DNA of 64,000 nt from Peptoniphilus lacydonensis (GCF_900106515.1 NZ_FNWF01000002.1:154001-218000), one strand, 5' to 3'. Counted from the stretch's first letter, positions 25,494-34,814 are shown. Notes: generated from the letters alone by a model not told the origin. Numbers and translations are program-made.

Positions 25494-27575
25494 TTAAAAT
25501 TCTATTATTACTTTAAACAAATCTCCATCAATATTTATATCAAAACTTGCTCCATGAGCTCTTACAAAGGAAGATGCTATTGAAAGTCCAAGTCCTGAAC
25601 CAGATGTAGTCCTAGACTTTTCTCCACGAGTAAATCTTTCCATTAATTCCTCTGAGGAAATATTTAGCGGATATTTAGAAATATTTTTTATAGTTAATTT
25701 TATATTTTCACCATTTTTTAATTCCACATATACTCTTGAGTTTTCAAGTGCATACTTTGATATATTTGAAAATAAATTGTCCAAAACTCTTGAAAATTTT
25801 TGTCCATCTATATCAAGAATTACTTTTTCCTGTGGAAGATTTTGAATTATTTCTATATTCTTTTCTGCAATTTTATCTTCCCACTCTCCAACAGATTGTG
25901 CTACAAGAGAATTAAAATCCAATTCTTGTCTATTTAATTCAATATTATTTGATGCTGCCTTTGACACTTCAAATAAATCTTCTATTAAAATTTTTAGTTT
26001 ATTAGACTTTTCGTTTATTATTTTTGAATATTCTTCTATTTCATCCTTTGTATTATTTTTCTTTGAAAGTAAATCAGAATAATTAATTATTGAAGTAAGT
26101 GGAGTTTTTAAATCATGACTCACATTTGTGATTAGTTCCGTCTTTAATTTTTCAGATTTTATTGCTTCTTCAACTGCCACATTTAAATTTGATCCTATGT
26201 TATTAAAGTTATTAACTATTCCTTCATAAAGCCCCTCACTTCTTGATATTTCATGAGAATAATTTCCCTTCACAATTTCACTAGATTCTATATTAATTCT
26301 TGCAACTTCATTAATGTTTTTAAGAAGTATATAGTAAATAAAAATTCCAAATAATATCATTGGGAATATTATTCCTTTATTTGTAGAACTAGGGATGCTT
26401 GCCAAGAATAAAAATAATATAAAAAGTACTAAACAAATCCCAAAATAAATCATGGTAAATTTAGTTTTTGCATTTTTTATTTTTTTATAAGATTCATCAC
26501 CTAATTCATTTTCTGAAAATTCCGCAAGTAAACCTTTAAAAATCCTATTAATTATAGAATTTTTCACTAAATAATTATCAGTATCTTTATTAAATATACT
26601 TTTTAGTAAAATTATGAAATAAGAAACTGTAAGAGATATTATACATAGTCCTATGAAGTACAATGAATAAAATAAATATAAATTTGAGTAAAGAAGATTT
26701 ATATCAAGCACCCTTAGGCCAAAAATTAAAAATATTATTAGAAGTAAAATTACAGCCTCTATTGGAAATTTGAAAACTTTTTTTAATTTCTCAACTTTAT
26801 CTATCTCTTCGACTTTTAAGAAAAGTGAAAATACTAATGACAATATTGACGCAAAAACTATGCTTATTGAAATTTCTTCAAGAGAATTATCTCTAAATAT
26901 ATCTCTATCAATACTGTTAAAAACTTCATCACCTAGAGATGTATAGTAAGCAAACTTCATATTTTTAATATTGTATTTTCCATTTATATTTCTAAGATTT
27001 TCATTTAATTTATTTACAAAAGATTTATCTAAAAATTTGTACTCACTGTCTTTAAGAGCTTGACTCTTTTCCACCTTATCAATTTTTACTTTATTATCTT
27101 TTACAGTTCCTGTTATTAAAAGATCATTATCTCCAAGTTTTAAATCCAAGGGTTCAAATTCACTTTTTTCATAATTATTTGTAAGATAAAAAGTCTTATA
27201 TTCAGATTTTATTTCTGGATTAGATACCATCCAATCTTCCAAATACTTTTCGGGATCAAGTCCTCTTTCCCTTAAGTCATCTTTTTTCTTTTGTACTTCA
27301 ATGCTATCTGGGTCTGTGACAACATTTCCGTCTTTATCAAAATATTTTAACTTGTATGACTTAATGGCATAATTAAAAATTTCATTATATCCATAATCAT
27401 CTTCAATTAATGAACTATCAATAGTTTGATAAATAATATTCTCTGTATAGTTTTTACGATACACTGAATCTTGTTTTTCTGGAGATAAAAATGCAACAAC
27501 AAGAATTGATATTAAAGAAATTAATGCAATTGCCAAAACAAAATAACTAAGTTTGTAAGAATTTTTTTTCATCAT
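25494..27575 (-). CDS. Sensor histidine kinase (VanS-like, multi-span membrane)
   Basis: A 693-residue kinase. One membrane segment (about 12-30) precedes an extracytoplasmic region of about 200 residues, followed by several further membrane segments (about 235-415). The kinase core has the phospho-acceptor box TNVSHDLKTPLTSIINYSDLL, an N box DNLFSNISKYAL and the ATP-lid glycine motif RTTSGSGLGLSIASSF. In this branch (VanS/CssS-like) signals are often cell-envelope stress, but the ligand cannot be told from sequence. The gene overlaps its response regulator by 4 bp and ends in the repeat-type terminator. Confidence 0.9.
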   Translation of the reverse strand: MMKKNSYKLSYFVLAIALISLISILVVAFLSPEKQDSVYRKNYTENIIYQTIDSSLIEDDYGYNEIFNYAIKSYKLKYFDKDGNVVTDPDSIEVQKKKDDLRERGLDPEKYLEDWMVSNPEIKSEYKTFYLTNNYEKSEFEPLDLKLGDNDLLITGTVKDNKVKIDKVEKSQALKDSEYKFLDKSFVNKLNENLRNINGKYNIKNMKFAYYTSLGDEVFNSIDRDIFRDNSLEEISISIVFASILSLVFSLFLKVEEIDKVEKLKKVFKFPIEAVILLLIIFLIFGLRVLDINLLYSNLYLFYSLYFIGLCIISLTVSYFIILLKSIFNKDTDNYLVKNSIINRIFKGLLAEFSENELGDESYKKIKNAKTKFTMIYFGICLVLFILFLFLASIPSSTNKGIIFPMILFGIFIYYILLKNINEVARINIESSEIVKGNYSHEISRSEGLYEGIVNNFNNIGSNLNVAVEEAIKSEKLKTELITNVSHDLKTPLTSIINYSDLLSKKNNTKDEIEEYSKIINEKSNKLKILIEDLFEVSKAASNNIELNRQELDFNSLVAQSVGEWEDKIAEKNIEIIQNLPQEKVILDIDGQKFSRVLDNLFSNISKYALENSRVYVELKNGENIKLTIKNISKYPLNISSEELMERFTRGEKSRTTSGSGLGLSIASSFVRAHGASFDINIDGDLFKVIIEF

Positions 27576-28270
27576 TTTCGCCTCAAATCTTCAAATTTGT
27601 AACCCAAACCCCACTGAACTTTTAGATACATTGGCTTTTTAGGGTTAACTTCTACTTTTTCTCTTATTCTTCTAATGTGAACTGTGACAGTCTTTGCCTC
27701 CATTGCAGGCTCATTCCACACGCTTTCATAAATTTCTTCAATAGAAAAAACTCTATTTGGATTTTTCATCAAAAGTTCCAAAATTTTAAATTCGATAGAA
27801 GTTAAAGTGACAGGCTTCTCATCTACGTAGACCATTTTTTCTGAAAGGTCTAATCTTATATTTCCTATTTCAATAAAATTTCTTTCATTTTTTAAATCAT
27901 AGGCATAGAATCTTCTAATATTGCTCTTAACACGAGCAATAAGTTCCATGGGACTAAATGGCTTTTGAATGTAGTCATCAGCTCCAATATTAAGTCCAAA
28001 AATTTTGTCAGTGTCCTCTGATTTTGCAGATAAAATAATTATTGGGACAACAGAAATTTCTCTAAGTTTTACAATCGCCTCTTCCCCAGTTAATTTTGGC
28101 ATCATAAGATCCATTATAATTAGGTCAATTTTTTCACTTTTAAAAACTTCTATTGCTTCTAGTCCATCATATGCATAGAAAATATTAAAATTTTCATTTT
28201 TTAAGTAAATTCCAATAGATCTGGCAATTTCTTTGTCATCTTCTGCAACTAAGATATTATAATTTTCCAC
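27572..28270 (-). CDS. OmpR/PhoB-family response regulator
   Basis: The receiver domain (1-120) has the acidic pair EDD (10-12), the phosphorylation site in LIIMDLMMPKLTG and the KPF motif in GADDYIQKPFSPMEL. A winged-helix effector domain follows from about residue 130 (SIEFKILELLMKNPNRVFSIEEI, KTVTVHIRRIREKV). It pairs with the kinase encoded next. The start is GTG with AAGGAGG upstream. Target genes are unknown; the immediate candidates are its own operon and the fluoride channel gene upstream. Confidence 0.93.
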   Translation of the reverse strand: MENYNILVAEDDKEIARSIGIYLKNENFNIFYAYDGLEAIEVFKSEKIDLIIMDLMMPKLTGEEAIVKLREISVVPIIILSAKSEDTDKIFGLNIGADDYIQKPFSPMELIARVKSNIRRFYAYDLKNERNFIEIGNIRLDLSEKMVYVDEKPVTLTSIEFKILELLMKNPNRVFSIEEIYESVWNEPAMEAKTVTVHIRRIREKVEVNPKKPMYLKVQWGLGYKFEDLRRK

Positions 28271-28347
28271 TTCATCCCTCCTTGTGTAAATATAATAACA
28301 AACAAAAATTACAAAAAACCGAACAAAATTCTTACAAACTTATTAAA

Positions 28348-28710
28348 TTAAAATCTTCCAAAAATAATATATTTTGCAAGATAAATTAAAATAATTGAGA
28401 AAATTATACTTGCAAGGGGATAAAAAATTGTAAAAAATATATTTCCATTCTTCTCTAAATTAAATATTTCAAAAGCAAATGTAGAAAATGTTGTAAATCC
28501 TCCACAAAATCCAACTTTTAAAAATAAAACCAATCTGCTGTCTATTTTATTTTTTTCTACATAAAATGAAATAAGTGCAATTAAAAATGCTCCAAACAAA
28601 TTTATGATAAAAGTTGGAAGCGGAAAATTTCCTCCATCTTTTATATTACTACTTAGAAAGTATCTAAACATTGAGCCTAAAGCTCCTCCTAATGCTACAA
28701 ATAAATACAT
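28348..28710 (-). CDS. crcB: Fluoride channel CrcB/Fluc
   Basis: A 120-residue protein with four membrane helices. The family motifs are present: GGALGSMFRYFLS (residues 8-20), PTFIINLFGAFLI (32-44, with the pore asparagine) and VGFCGGFTTFSTFAFE (71-86, fluoride and sodium site region). Dual-topology homodimers export fluoride. Only one copy is present, unlike the paired crcB genes of many Bacilli. GGAGG precedes the ATG. I searched the leader for a fluoride riboswitch and found none. Confidence 0.95.
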   Translation of the reverse strand: MYLFVALGGALGSMFRYFLSSNIKDGGNFPLPTFIINLFGAFLIALISFYVEKNKIDSRLVLFLKVGFCGGFTTFSTFAFEIFNLEKNGNIFFTIFYPLASIIFSIILIYLAKYIIFGRF

Positions 28711-28763
28711 TATACCTCCATTAAATTTATCGTCAGTGATTTTTATATATACTAAAATTTATT

Positions 28764-28779
28764 TACTATAATTATAGTA
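28764..28779. promoter_or_regulatory. Perfect 16-bp palindrome between crcB and a decayed permease gene
   Basis: TACTATAATTATAGTA reads the same on both strands, without a spacer. It sits between divergent coding regions, 31 bp before the start of the permease remnant. It could be an operator; it has no T-run that would make it a terminator. Confidence 0.4.
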
Positions 28780-28809
28780 GATAAATTGACATTAGAAAAG
28801 GAGTTTGCT

Positions 28810-29150
28810 TTGAAAAAGTACAATACAATGAAACTTGAATATAATGAGTTTTTGTCCAAAACTTGAAACTCTAGTTTCAATTATGCCTACACCAATACTT
28901 GGTGGTGCAGGAATTTTAATGTTTGGAACAATTTTGGCATCTGGAGTTCAATCTTTAAGTCGTGCAAAATTTTATACAAAAAATATTATAATAATCTGAA
29001 GGAATTGGAGTTGGAATTGGAATCACAATGCGACCAGATATTATTTCAAAACTTCCAACAATTATAACTTCACTTCTTTCTTCGGGCATTTCTGGAGGAA
29101 CAATATTAGCCGTAATTTTAAATATACTGCTTGTTGAAAAAGAATATTAA
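28810..29150 (+). pseudogene. Remnant of an NCS2 (xanthine/uracil) permease gene
   Basis: A TTG start behind AAAGGAG opens with KKYNTMKLEYNEFLSKT, resembling the cytoplasmic N-terminus of xanthine permeases, then hits a stop. From 28864 another frame encodes the last quarter of an NCS2 permease: MPTPILGGAGILMFGTILASGVQSLS, then after a further frameshift near 28996 GIGVGIGITMRPDII and SGISGGTILAVILNILL. About 300 central codons are missing. This is a deletion plus frameshift, leaving both ends of the gene. The permease imports xanthine or related purines in living copies. Confidence 0.75.
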
Positions 29151-29204
29151 TTTATGACTTCCTTTTGGCAGTTTTTATTTTTTAAATTTTTGTATTCTTC
29201 AATG

Positions 29205-29213
29205 TGATATAAT
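29205..29213 (+). promoter_or_regulatory. Probable extended -10 promoter of alr
   Basis: A perfect TATAAT preceded by TG at the extended -10 position (TGATATAAT). The -35 region is T-rich but poor. It lies 40 bp before the alanine racemase start. Confidence 0.55.
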
Positions 29214-29252
29214 GTTTAAAGATTATAAACAAAGAATGGAAAGGAAATTAAA

Positions 29253-30410
29253 ATGAAAGATTTTCTAACAAGACCAGCATGGATTGAAATAGATCTTGAT
29301 GCTTTTGAAAACAATATGAGAGAAATTTTAAATAAATTAAGTCCAAATACAGAAATTATGAGTGTAGTAAAAAGTGATTCTTATAAATTGGGTGCAAATC
29401 CTTTAAGCCATGTATCTTGCGACCTAGGAATAAAATATTATGCAGTTGCAACTTTAAATGAAGCTTTAGTTTTTAGAAAAGAGTTCCCTAATGTAAATAT
29501 ACTAATCCTTGGATACACTCCTCCATATTTATTTGAAGATTCAATTAATAACAATATAACTCTTACAATTTATTCTCTCGAAGATGCTCTTAAACTAAAT
29601 GAAACTGCAAAAAAATTAAACAAAAAAGCTACAATTCACATTGCAGTTGACAGTGGAATGTCTAGAATAGGATTTTTTCCAAAGGACGAGTCAATAGACG
29701 AAATTTTAAATATTTTTAAATTAGAAAATATTTATACAGAAGGAATTTTTTCTCATTTCGCAGCTTGTCACTCTGATAAAGAATTTACTAAAAAACAATT
29801 TGAAATCTTTAAATCTTTTACAGATCAACTTATAAAGAATGGTTGCTACTTTAAATATAGACACATAGCAAATTCTCTTTCTATTTTATTTCACAGAGAA
29901 TACGATCTCGATATGGTAAGACCTGGTATAATCCAGTATGGCTGTACAGATGTCGAAAATCTTCCAGAAGAATTTAATTTAAAAGAAATACTTTCAATAA
30001 AAGCACAAATTGCTTCAATAAGATATGTAAAAAGTGGAGAAACCGTTGGTTATGAAAGATATTATAAATGCGAAAAAGATACAAAAGTTGTAACCCTTCC
30101 CCTTGGATATGCTGATGCATTTCCAAGAATTTTGTCAGGGAAAATTGAAGTTTTGATTAATGGCAAAAAGTGCAAGCAGATTGGTTTAATATGTATGGAT
30201 CAGATGATGGTTGATGCCACTGGAGTAGATTGTGAAATTGGCGATGAAGTAGTTTTAATTGGTAAACAAGGTAGTGAAGAAATAAAAGTTCGAGATATTT
30301 GTGAATACTCTGGGGATTGCGAAACATCTTTTATAAGTCATTTTAATAGACGACTTCCTAAATATTATTACAAAAACAATGAAATAGTTTTTGTTAGTGA
30401 TATAAATTAA
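29253..30410 (+). CDS. alr: Alanine racemase
   Basis: This pyridoxal-phosphate enzyme makes D-alanine for peptidoglycan. The N-terminal barrel starts RPAWIEIDLDAFENNM; the cofactor lysine lies in MSVVKSDSYKLGANP (about residue 38), where most family members read VVKADAYGHG. Other landmarks are intact: IAVDSGMSRIGFFP, the arginine region MVRPGIIQYGC, and the C-terminal LICMDQMMVDATGV. Length (385) is typical. The altered lysine loop leaves open a racemase with a different amino acid preference. It is monocistronic with its own promoter and strong terminator. Confidence 0.92.
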   Translation: MKDFLTRPAWIEIDLDAFENNMREILNKLSPNTEIMSVVKSDSYKLGANPLSHVSCDLGIKYYAVATLNEALVFRKEFPNVNILILGYTPPYLFEDSINNNITLTIYSLEDALKLNETAKKLNKKATIHIAVDSGMSRIGFFPKDESIDEILNIFKLENIYTEGIFSHFAACHSDKEFTKKQFEIFKSFTDQLIKNGCYFKYRHIANSLSILFHREYDLDMVRPGIIQYGCTDVENLPEEFNLKEILSIKAQIASIRYVKSGETVGYERYYKCEKDTKVVTLPLGYADAFPRILSGKIEVLINGKKCKQIGLICMDQMMVDATGVDCEIGDEVVLIGKQGSEEIKVRDICEYSGDCETSFISHFNRRLPKYYYKNNEIVFVSDIN

Positions 30411-30431
30411 AATTTAATTAAAGAATTTTTT

Positions 30432-30468
30432 AAAGGTTAAGAAAAAACTTCAATTCTTAACCTTTTTT
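30432..30468 (+). terminator. Strong terminator after alr
   Basis: A 12-bp perfect stem AAAGGTTAAGAA/TTCTTAACCTTT with a 10-base loop, followed by T. The inverted complement also ends in T-rich sequence, so it may act in both directions. Confidence 0.9.
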
Positions 30469-30472
30469 AATT

Positions 30473-30496
30473 AAAAAGAGAGAGATAAACTCCCTC
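30473..30496 (-). terminator. Terminator after spoVG
   Basis: Minus-strand stem GAGGGAG/CTCTCTC (one G-U pair) with a 5-base loop and TTTTT. It lies directly beside the convergent alr terminator. Confidence 0.8.
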
Positions 30497-30515
30497 TACG
30501 CCTTTAAACATACTA

Positions 30516-30836
30516 TTAAATTAATTCTTCTTTTTCTTCGGGAATGCTTTCCTCAAATTTTTCTTCTTCAGAATCTAGCTTTTCTTTTACTTCATAATAT
30601 TCTTTGAAAATTGCATCTTCAAGTTCTTTTCTTGCTTCAGAATTAATAGGGTGTGCGATATCTCTGTATTCTCCATTTGAAAGTCTTCTACTTGGCATTG
30701 CTAAAAATAAAGATTCATTGCCCTCAATTATTTTTATGTCATGAAGCACAAATTCGTCATTAAAGGTTACAGATACTATTGCTTTAAGCTTCCCTTCTGT
30801 TGGTAATTTGCGAAGTCTAACATCTGTTATGTTCAT
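30516..30836 (-). CDS. spoVG: SpoVG family RNA/DNA-binding regulator
   Basis: The first 85 residues are the compact SpoVG domain: [63 protein letters not shown]. The tail (86-106) is acidic and variable, as usual. In Bacillus, Listeria and Staphylococcus SpoVG binds nucleic acids and affects septation, capsule and virulence; here no sporulation genes are nearby, so the name should not be read as evidence of sporulation. The start is ATG; the GAGG upstream is 11 bases away. Confidence 0.96.
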   Translation of the reverse strand: MNITDVRLRKLPTEGKLKAIVSVTFNDEFVLHDIKIIEGNESLFLAMPSRRLSNGEYRDIAHPINSEARKELEDAIFKEYYEVKEKLDSEEEKFEESIPEEKEELI

Positions 30837-30865
30837 ACAAGTATCATCCTCTCTTTCTTTATCAT

Positions 30866-30871
30866 ATTATA
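30866..30871 (-). promoter_or_regulatory. Probable -10 box of spoVG
   Basis: Minus-strand TATAAT with an extended TG (TGCTATAAT). The -35 position is weak (TTTAAT). Confidence 0.5.
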
Positions 30872-30967
30872 GCACAAAATAAATATATATTAAATATATT
30901 AGTTAAAAATCTAACCTTATTTTACTTAATTTTTGAGATTTATTATTTATTTTCTTTATGAAATTTA

Positions 30968-30976
30968 TGTTATAAT
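30968..30976 (+). promoter_or_regulatory. Probable extended -10 promoter of murC
   Basis: TGTTATAAT, a TATAAT with extended -10 TG, lies 24 bp before the murC start. No good -35 box is seen. Confidence 0.55.
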
Positions 30977-30999
30977 TATAAAGAATTGGAGGAAGTAAA

Positions 31000-32382
31000 T
31001 TGTTTGAAATAAATATAGATAAAAGTACTTATAAAAATATATTTTTTATAGGAATTGGTGGAATAAGTATGTCTGCCCTTGCAGAACTAATGCTTGAAAA
31101 AGGCTACAATATTTTTGGAAGCGACAGAAGTCCTTCCGTTAATACAGAAAAATTAGAAAAAAATGGAGCTACCATTTATTATGAACATAAAAAAGAACAC
31201 ATAAAGGGAATGGATTTAGTTATCTTTACAGATGCAATTAGTTTTGACAATGAAGAATATAGAGAAGCTGTAAAAGAAAAAATTGATCTTGTAGACAGGG
31301 CCACTTTTCTAGGTGCTATAATGAAAAATTATAAAAAATCTATTGCTGTTTCTGGAACTCATGGCAAAACTACTACGACTTCAATGATTACAGAGATTAT
31401 AAAAGATCTTGAAATAAATCCGACTATTATGCTAGGTGGTCAATTAAAAGATATAAATGGAAATATAAAAATTGGCGATTCAAATCTATTTTTAACAGAA
31501 GCCTGTGAATATAAGGCAAATATTTCGAAATACTTTCCAACTACAGAAATTATTTTAAATATTGATGAAGATCACCTCGACTTCTTTGACAATATTGATC
31601 ATATAATTCGAACTTTTAAAACTTATGTTGATAATCTTAAAAAAGACGACTATGTAATTTTAAATATTGACGATGAAAATGTAAATACTCTTTTTCCGAT
31701 AAATAATTGTAAAGTTGTAAGTTTTGGTATAAATAATGATGCCGATTTTATGGCAAAAAATATTAAATTTGATAAATTTGGTTTTCCTTCTTATGACTTA
31801 TACCTAAAGGGTGAAAAAGTTAATCGTGTTGAACTTTCTGTTCTTGGAAAGCATAATATTCTAAATTCTCTAGCAGCAATTGCCGCAACTTATGTAAATA
31901 ATATTTCATTGGAGGATACAATCATAGGAATAAAAAATTATAAAGGCGTAGAGCGAAGACTAGAAGAAAAAGGTTTCTATAATGGTGTTAAAATAATGGA
32001 CGACTATGCACATCATCCAACTGAAATCAAATCATCTGTTCACGCAATTAAAAGAAGTTGCAAGGGCAAATTATATGTAGTTTTCCAACCTCATACTTTT
32101 ACAAGAACTAAACTTTTATTAGACGCATTTGCTAATTCATTTGATGAATCAGATGTTATTATAATAACAGATATATATGCAGCTCGAGAAAAAGATTATG
32201 GAGATATACATTCAAAAACATTGAGAGATGCGATTTCTTCCCACAGAGAAAATGTCTTTTATATTTCAGGATTCGAAGATATTTTAAAATTTTTAAAAGA
32301 AAATACTAAAAAAGATGATACCATTGTCACAATGGGTGCTGGCGATGTTTATAAAATTGGTGAAATGATATTAGAAAATTAA
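31000..32382 (+). CDS. murC: UDP-N-acetylmuramate--L-alanine ligase
   Basis: MurC adds L-alanine to UDP-N-acetylmuramate in the cytoplasmic phase of peptidoglycan synthesis. Visible motifs are the nucleotide-sugar loop GIGGISMSALAELML (17-31), the ATP loop SGTHGKTTTTSMI (about 118-130), ACEYKANISKYFPTTEIILNIDEDHLDFF, the LAAIAAT region and DDYAHHPTEI. Length (460) is normal. Translation starts at TTG after GGAGG. It stands alone with its own promoter and terminator rather than in a division cluster; alr, one gene away, supplies the precursor of the next D-Ala steps. Confidence 0.97.
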   Translation: MFEINIDKSTYKNIFFIGIGGISMSALAELMLEKGYNIFGSDRSPSVNTEKLEKNGATIYYEHKKEHIKGMDLVIFTDAISFDNEEYREAVKEKIDLVDRATFLGAIMKNYKKSIAVSGTHGKTTTTSMITEIIKDLEINPTIMLGGQLKDINGNIKIGDSNLFLTEACEYKANISKYFPTTEIILNIDEDHLDFFDNIDHIIRTFKTYVDNLKKDDYVILNIDDENVNTLFPINNCKVVSFGINNDADFMAKNIKFDKFGFPSYDLYLKGEKVNRVELSVLGKHNILNSLAAIAATYVNNISLEDTIIGIKNYKGVERRLEEKGFYNGVKIMDDYAHHPTEIKSSVHAIKRSCKGKLYVVFQPHTFTRTKLLLDAFANSFDESDVIIITDIYAAREKDYGDIHSKTLRDAISSHRENVFYISGFEDILKFLKENTKKDDTIVTMGAGDVYKIGEMILEN

Positions 32383-32416
32383 AAAGAGAAACTACTTTAG
32401 AGTTTCTAAGTTTAAT

Positions 32417-32452
32417 AATAGACCCAGGAAATTTTCCTGAGTCTATTTATTT
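32417..32452 (+). terminator. Terminator between murC and the convergent glycosidase gene
   Basis: A long stem (AATAGAC, one mismatch, CAGGAAA paired with TTTCCTG, GTCTATT) followed by TATTTT. The minus-strand form is also stable, so it may serve both converging genes. A smaller 7-bp hairpin AGAAACT/AGTTTCT lies just before it. Confidence 0.8.
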
Positions 32453-32516
32453 TACTATTATTATGTTCTATCTACTTTTTTAGCATATTATAGTAAGATC
32501 TACCAAAAGAATGTCC

Positions 32517-34790
32517 TTAGTTAAATGAAATCACATTATTAGAATCATTATCTTCATTAACTAATTTATCATTATTTTTTCCATCATTATTTAAATTATT
32601 TTTAGAATTAACCTCTACATTCTCAACTACATTTTGGTTTTCTTCCACTTGATTTTGGTTTACACTATTTTTATTTTCTAATTTATTCTCTTCTTGATTC
32701 ATATCTAAGACATCAACTTCATTTTTGGTTCCGTAAGAAGATATCTCAATTTCACGAGTTTCATTTATATAATTTACACTCATATCCAAATTTTCTGCAA
32801 TAAATCTAATTGGAACATAAGTCCTGTCGCCCTTAATTATGGCAGGTTGATCTATTTTAAAGCTTTTGCCATTAATTTTTATTTCATTTGAATCAATTGT
32901 AAGTTCAATAACTTTTCCATTATTATTAACTGTAACGACTCTACTTTCGCCATTCCAATTAACTTCTCCGCCAATTGCTTCTACAATAAATCTAAGTGGA
33001 ACTAAAGTCCTTGAATTTCTTATAAAAGGTTTGGCATCCATTTTTTTAGAGATTCCGTTTATTTTATAATTCACATCATCAACTTTCATCTTTATTAATT
33101 TTGTATTTTCATCATATAGTGAAAGAGTTGAAACTTTATTTCCAATTTTTGCAATTATTTTTGGATTTTTACCATAATCTTTTATATTGATATTAAAATT
33201 ATTAGGATCGACACTTGCGTTTAAATCTTCAAAGGAATAATTTATTACTCTTGGAGAAATATTTACCTTTCTGCCATTATATTCTCCAGTAGCATTAATT
33301 TTTAAATTCATTCCCCTTTTTATAATGTTATTTTCTGTTGTAATATCAAATTTACTATAATTTGAAGCATCAGCTACATTTATTTCTTTTGTGAAACTTT
33401 CTCCTTTATTTGTTTTAAGAGTAATAGGATATTTTCCTGGGACTTTTGATAAATAAGTAGATCCATTTAAAATATTTTCACTTTTTTGATTTTCAGAGAT
33501 ACTATACGTTCGATCTTTAATACCAATTGGATTTAAAAATTCATCCCATGCTGATTTTAATTTTAAGTTAATTTGTTCTCCAACAATTGTATTTAAATCG
33601 CCTTCAAATTTTCCATCTACAATTATTCCTGTATTATTTGTAGTATTAAAAACTCCAAGACCATTTACAACTTTTCTCTCTGTCCCATTTTTTTCAGGGT
33701 TTGTTACTCTAGTTCTTTTAATATCACCTAAATTTCTAACAGACATCGCAGTTGAACCGCCACCATCTAAATTCATAGCTTTATATGAACCAAGTTCTAA
33801 CATGAATTGTGATAGTTCATCTAGCGAAAGTCCTGCTGATCTACTAGTCCTTCCTTCCGAGGTAACAATATAAACAGTTTTTCCATCTTGACTAATTCCT
33901 ACTGCAGTCCTAGCTCTAACTCCGCCAATTGATGTAACATCTTTTGTATATTTTTTTATGGCACCGTCATCGACTAAAAGAGCATGTCCGCCTATCATCA
34001 TTTTCCAATTTCTATTGGGCTCAATATTAGTTTTTATTTCTAATTTATCTCCAACTTTCACATTATCTCTCATAAATCTTTCAGATCCACCGCTTACCTG
34101 TAAAATTTTCTTTCCATTAGGTATTTTCATATCTAAATTTTTTCTATATACAATTTGTTCTACAACATTATTTTCTGAAAGGAGAATTTCTCCAGCAGTG
34201 CTATCTCCCCTTGATTTAGATGTCCAAAAAGAATCATACATTTGAATTTTTGATTCATGAGAGTATTCCTTTGATGGTTGATACCAATAATATGTCTTAT
34301 TGAGTCCATCAATTGGATAAGATTTTCCATTTGGTGCAGTAACTACTCCAACAAATTTTGTACTATCTATAAAAGCTGTATTGTTTGAATCAATTCCAAA
34401 AGACCAAATATCAGTTAAAACTGCAGGAGAAGATTTGATTTCTCCATCAATTATAGAAGCACCAAGAGGCACTCCTTGAAGCTGCATAGTAAAAAAATCT
34501 CCATTTACAAGAGCAACTGCATTAGTTCTATCTGCCATTTGTGAAACAGTTGCTCTGTTTGTATAAGTCCCTCCTCCTGCAACTGTATTTATTTTTATAT
34601 GTGGATTATTTAAATCTACTGTAACTACATTTGCCTGAGCACTTTTTTTATTTTTATGAATTTCATATTTATACCTGACAACTCCTGGAGCAATTGGCTC
34701 TTGAAATAATAAGCTATTATCCGCAAAAACCTCTGTCATAAGAGTTAGCATAAATAAAATCATAATAAGACTAATTCTTTTTTTATTCAT
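32517..34790 (-). CDS. Secreted phosphodiester glycosidase (NAGPA domain) with stalk domains
   Basis: A 757-residue exported protein. A signal peptide (1-23, ending VFA-D) leads to the phosphodiester glycosidase/exopolysaccharide NAGPA-type domain (about 60-385), with VALVNGDFF, IGGVRARTAVGI, the SEGRTSRSAGLSLDELSQFM stretch and MNLDGGGSTAM, typical conserved blocks. After a linker of beta-rich segments, two copper amine oxidase N-terminal-like repeats follow near 575-690 (FIRNSRTLVPLRFIVEAIGGEVNW and GDRTYVPIRFIAENLDMSVNY). The last 60 residues are extremely rich in Asn, Glu and Lys. Homologues act on surface glycans; the substrate here is unknown. It has its own promoter. Confidence 0.88.
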   Translation of the reverse strand: MNKKRISLIMILFMLTLMTEVFADNSLLFQEPIAPGVVRYKYEIHKNKKSAQANVVTVDLNNPHIKINTVAGGGTYTNRATVSQMADRTNAVALVNGDFFTMQLQGVPLGASIIDGEIKSSPAVLTDIWSFGIDSNNTAFIDSTKFVGVVTAPNGKSYPIDGLNKTYYWYQPSKEYSHESKIQMYDSFWTSKSRGDSTAGEILLSENNVVEQIVYRKNLDMKIPNGKKILQVSGGSERFMRDNVKVGDKLEIKTNIEPNRNWKMMIGGHALLVDDGAIKKYTKDVTSIGGVRARTAVGISQDGKTVYIVTSEGRTSRSAGLSLDELSQFMLELGSYKAMNLDGGGSTAMSVRNLGDIKRTRVTNPEKNGTERKVVNGLGVFNTTNNTGIIVDGKFEGDLNTIVGEQINLKLKSAWDEFLNPIGIKDRTYSISENQKSENILNGSTYLSKVPGKYPITLKTNKGESFTKEINVADASNYSKFDITTENNIIKRGMNLKINATGEYNGRKVNISPRVINYSFEDLNASVDPNNFNINIKDYGKNPKIIAKIGNKVSTLSLYDENTKLIKMKVDDVNYKINGISKKMDAKPFIRNSRTLVPLRFIVEAIGGEVNWNGESRVVTVNNNGKVIELTIDSNEIKINGKSFKIDQPAIIKGDRTYVPIRFIAENLDMSVNYINETREIEISSYGTKNEVDVLDMNQEENKLENKNSVNQNQVEENQNVVENVEVNSKNNLNNDGKNNDKLVNEDNDSNNVISFN

Positions 34791-34814
34791 TTTATCAACC
34801 TCACTTACTTAAAA

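Noticed and set aside
28711..28763. Fluoride riboswitch upstream of crcB
   Set aside because: I looked for the GG-GATGG and CTGATG parts of the crcB motif on the minus strand and found no match; the leader is too short.
30516..30836. Evidence for sporulation (spoVG)
   Set aside because: SpoVG is widespread in non-sporulating Firmicutes, and no other sporulation genes are in the window.
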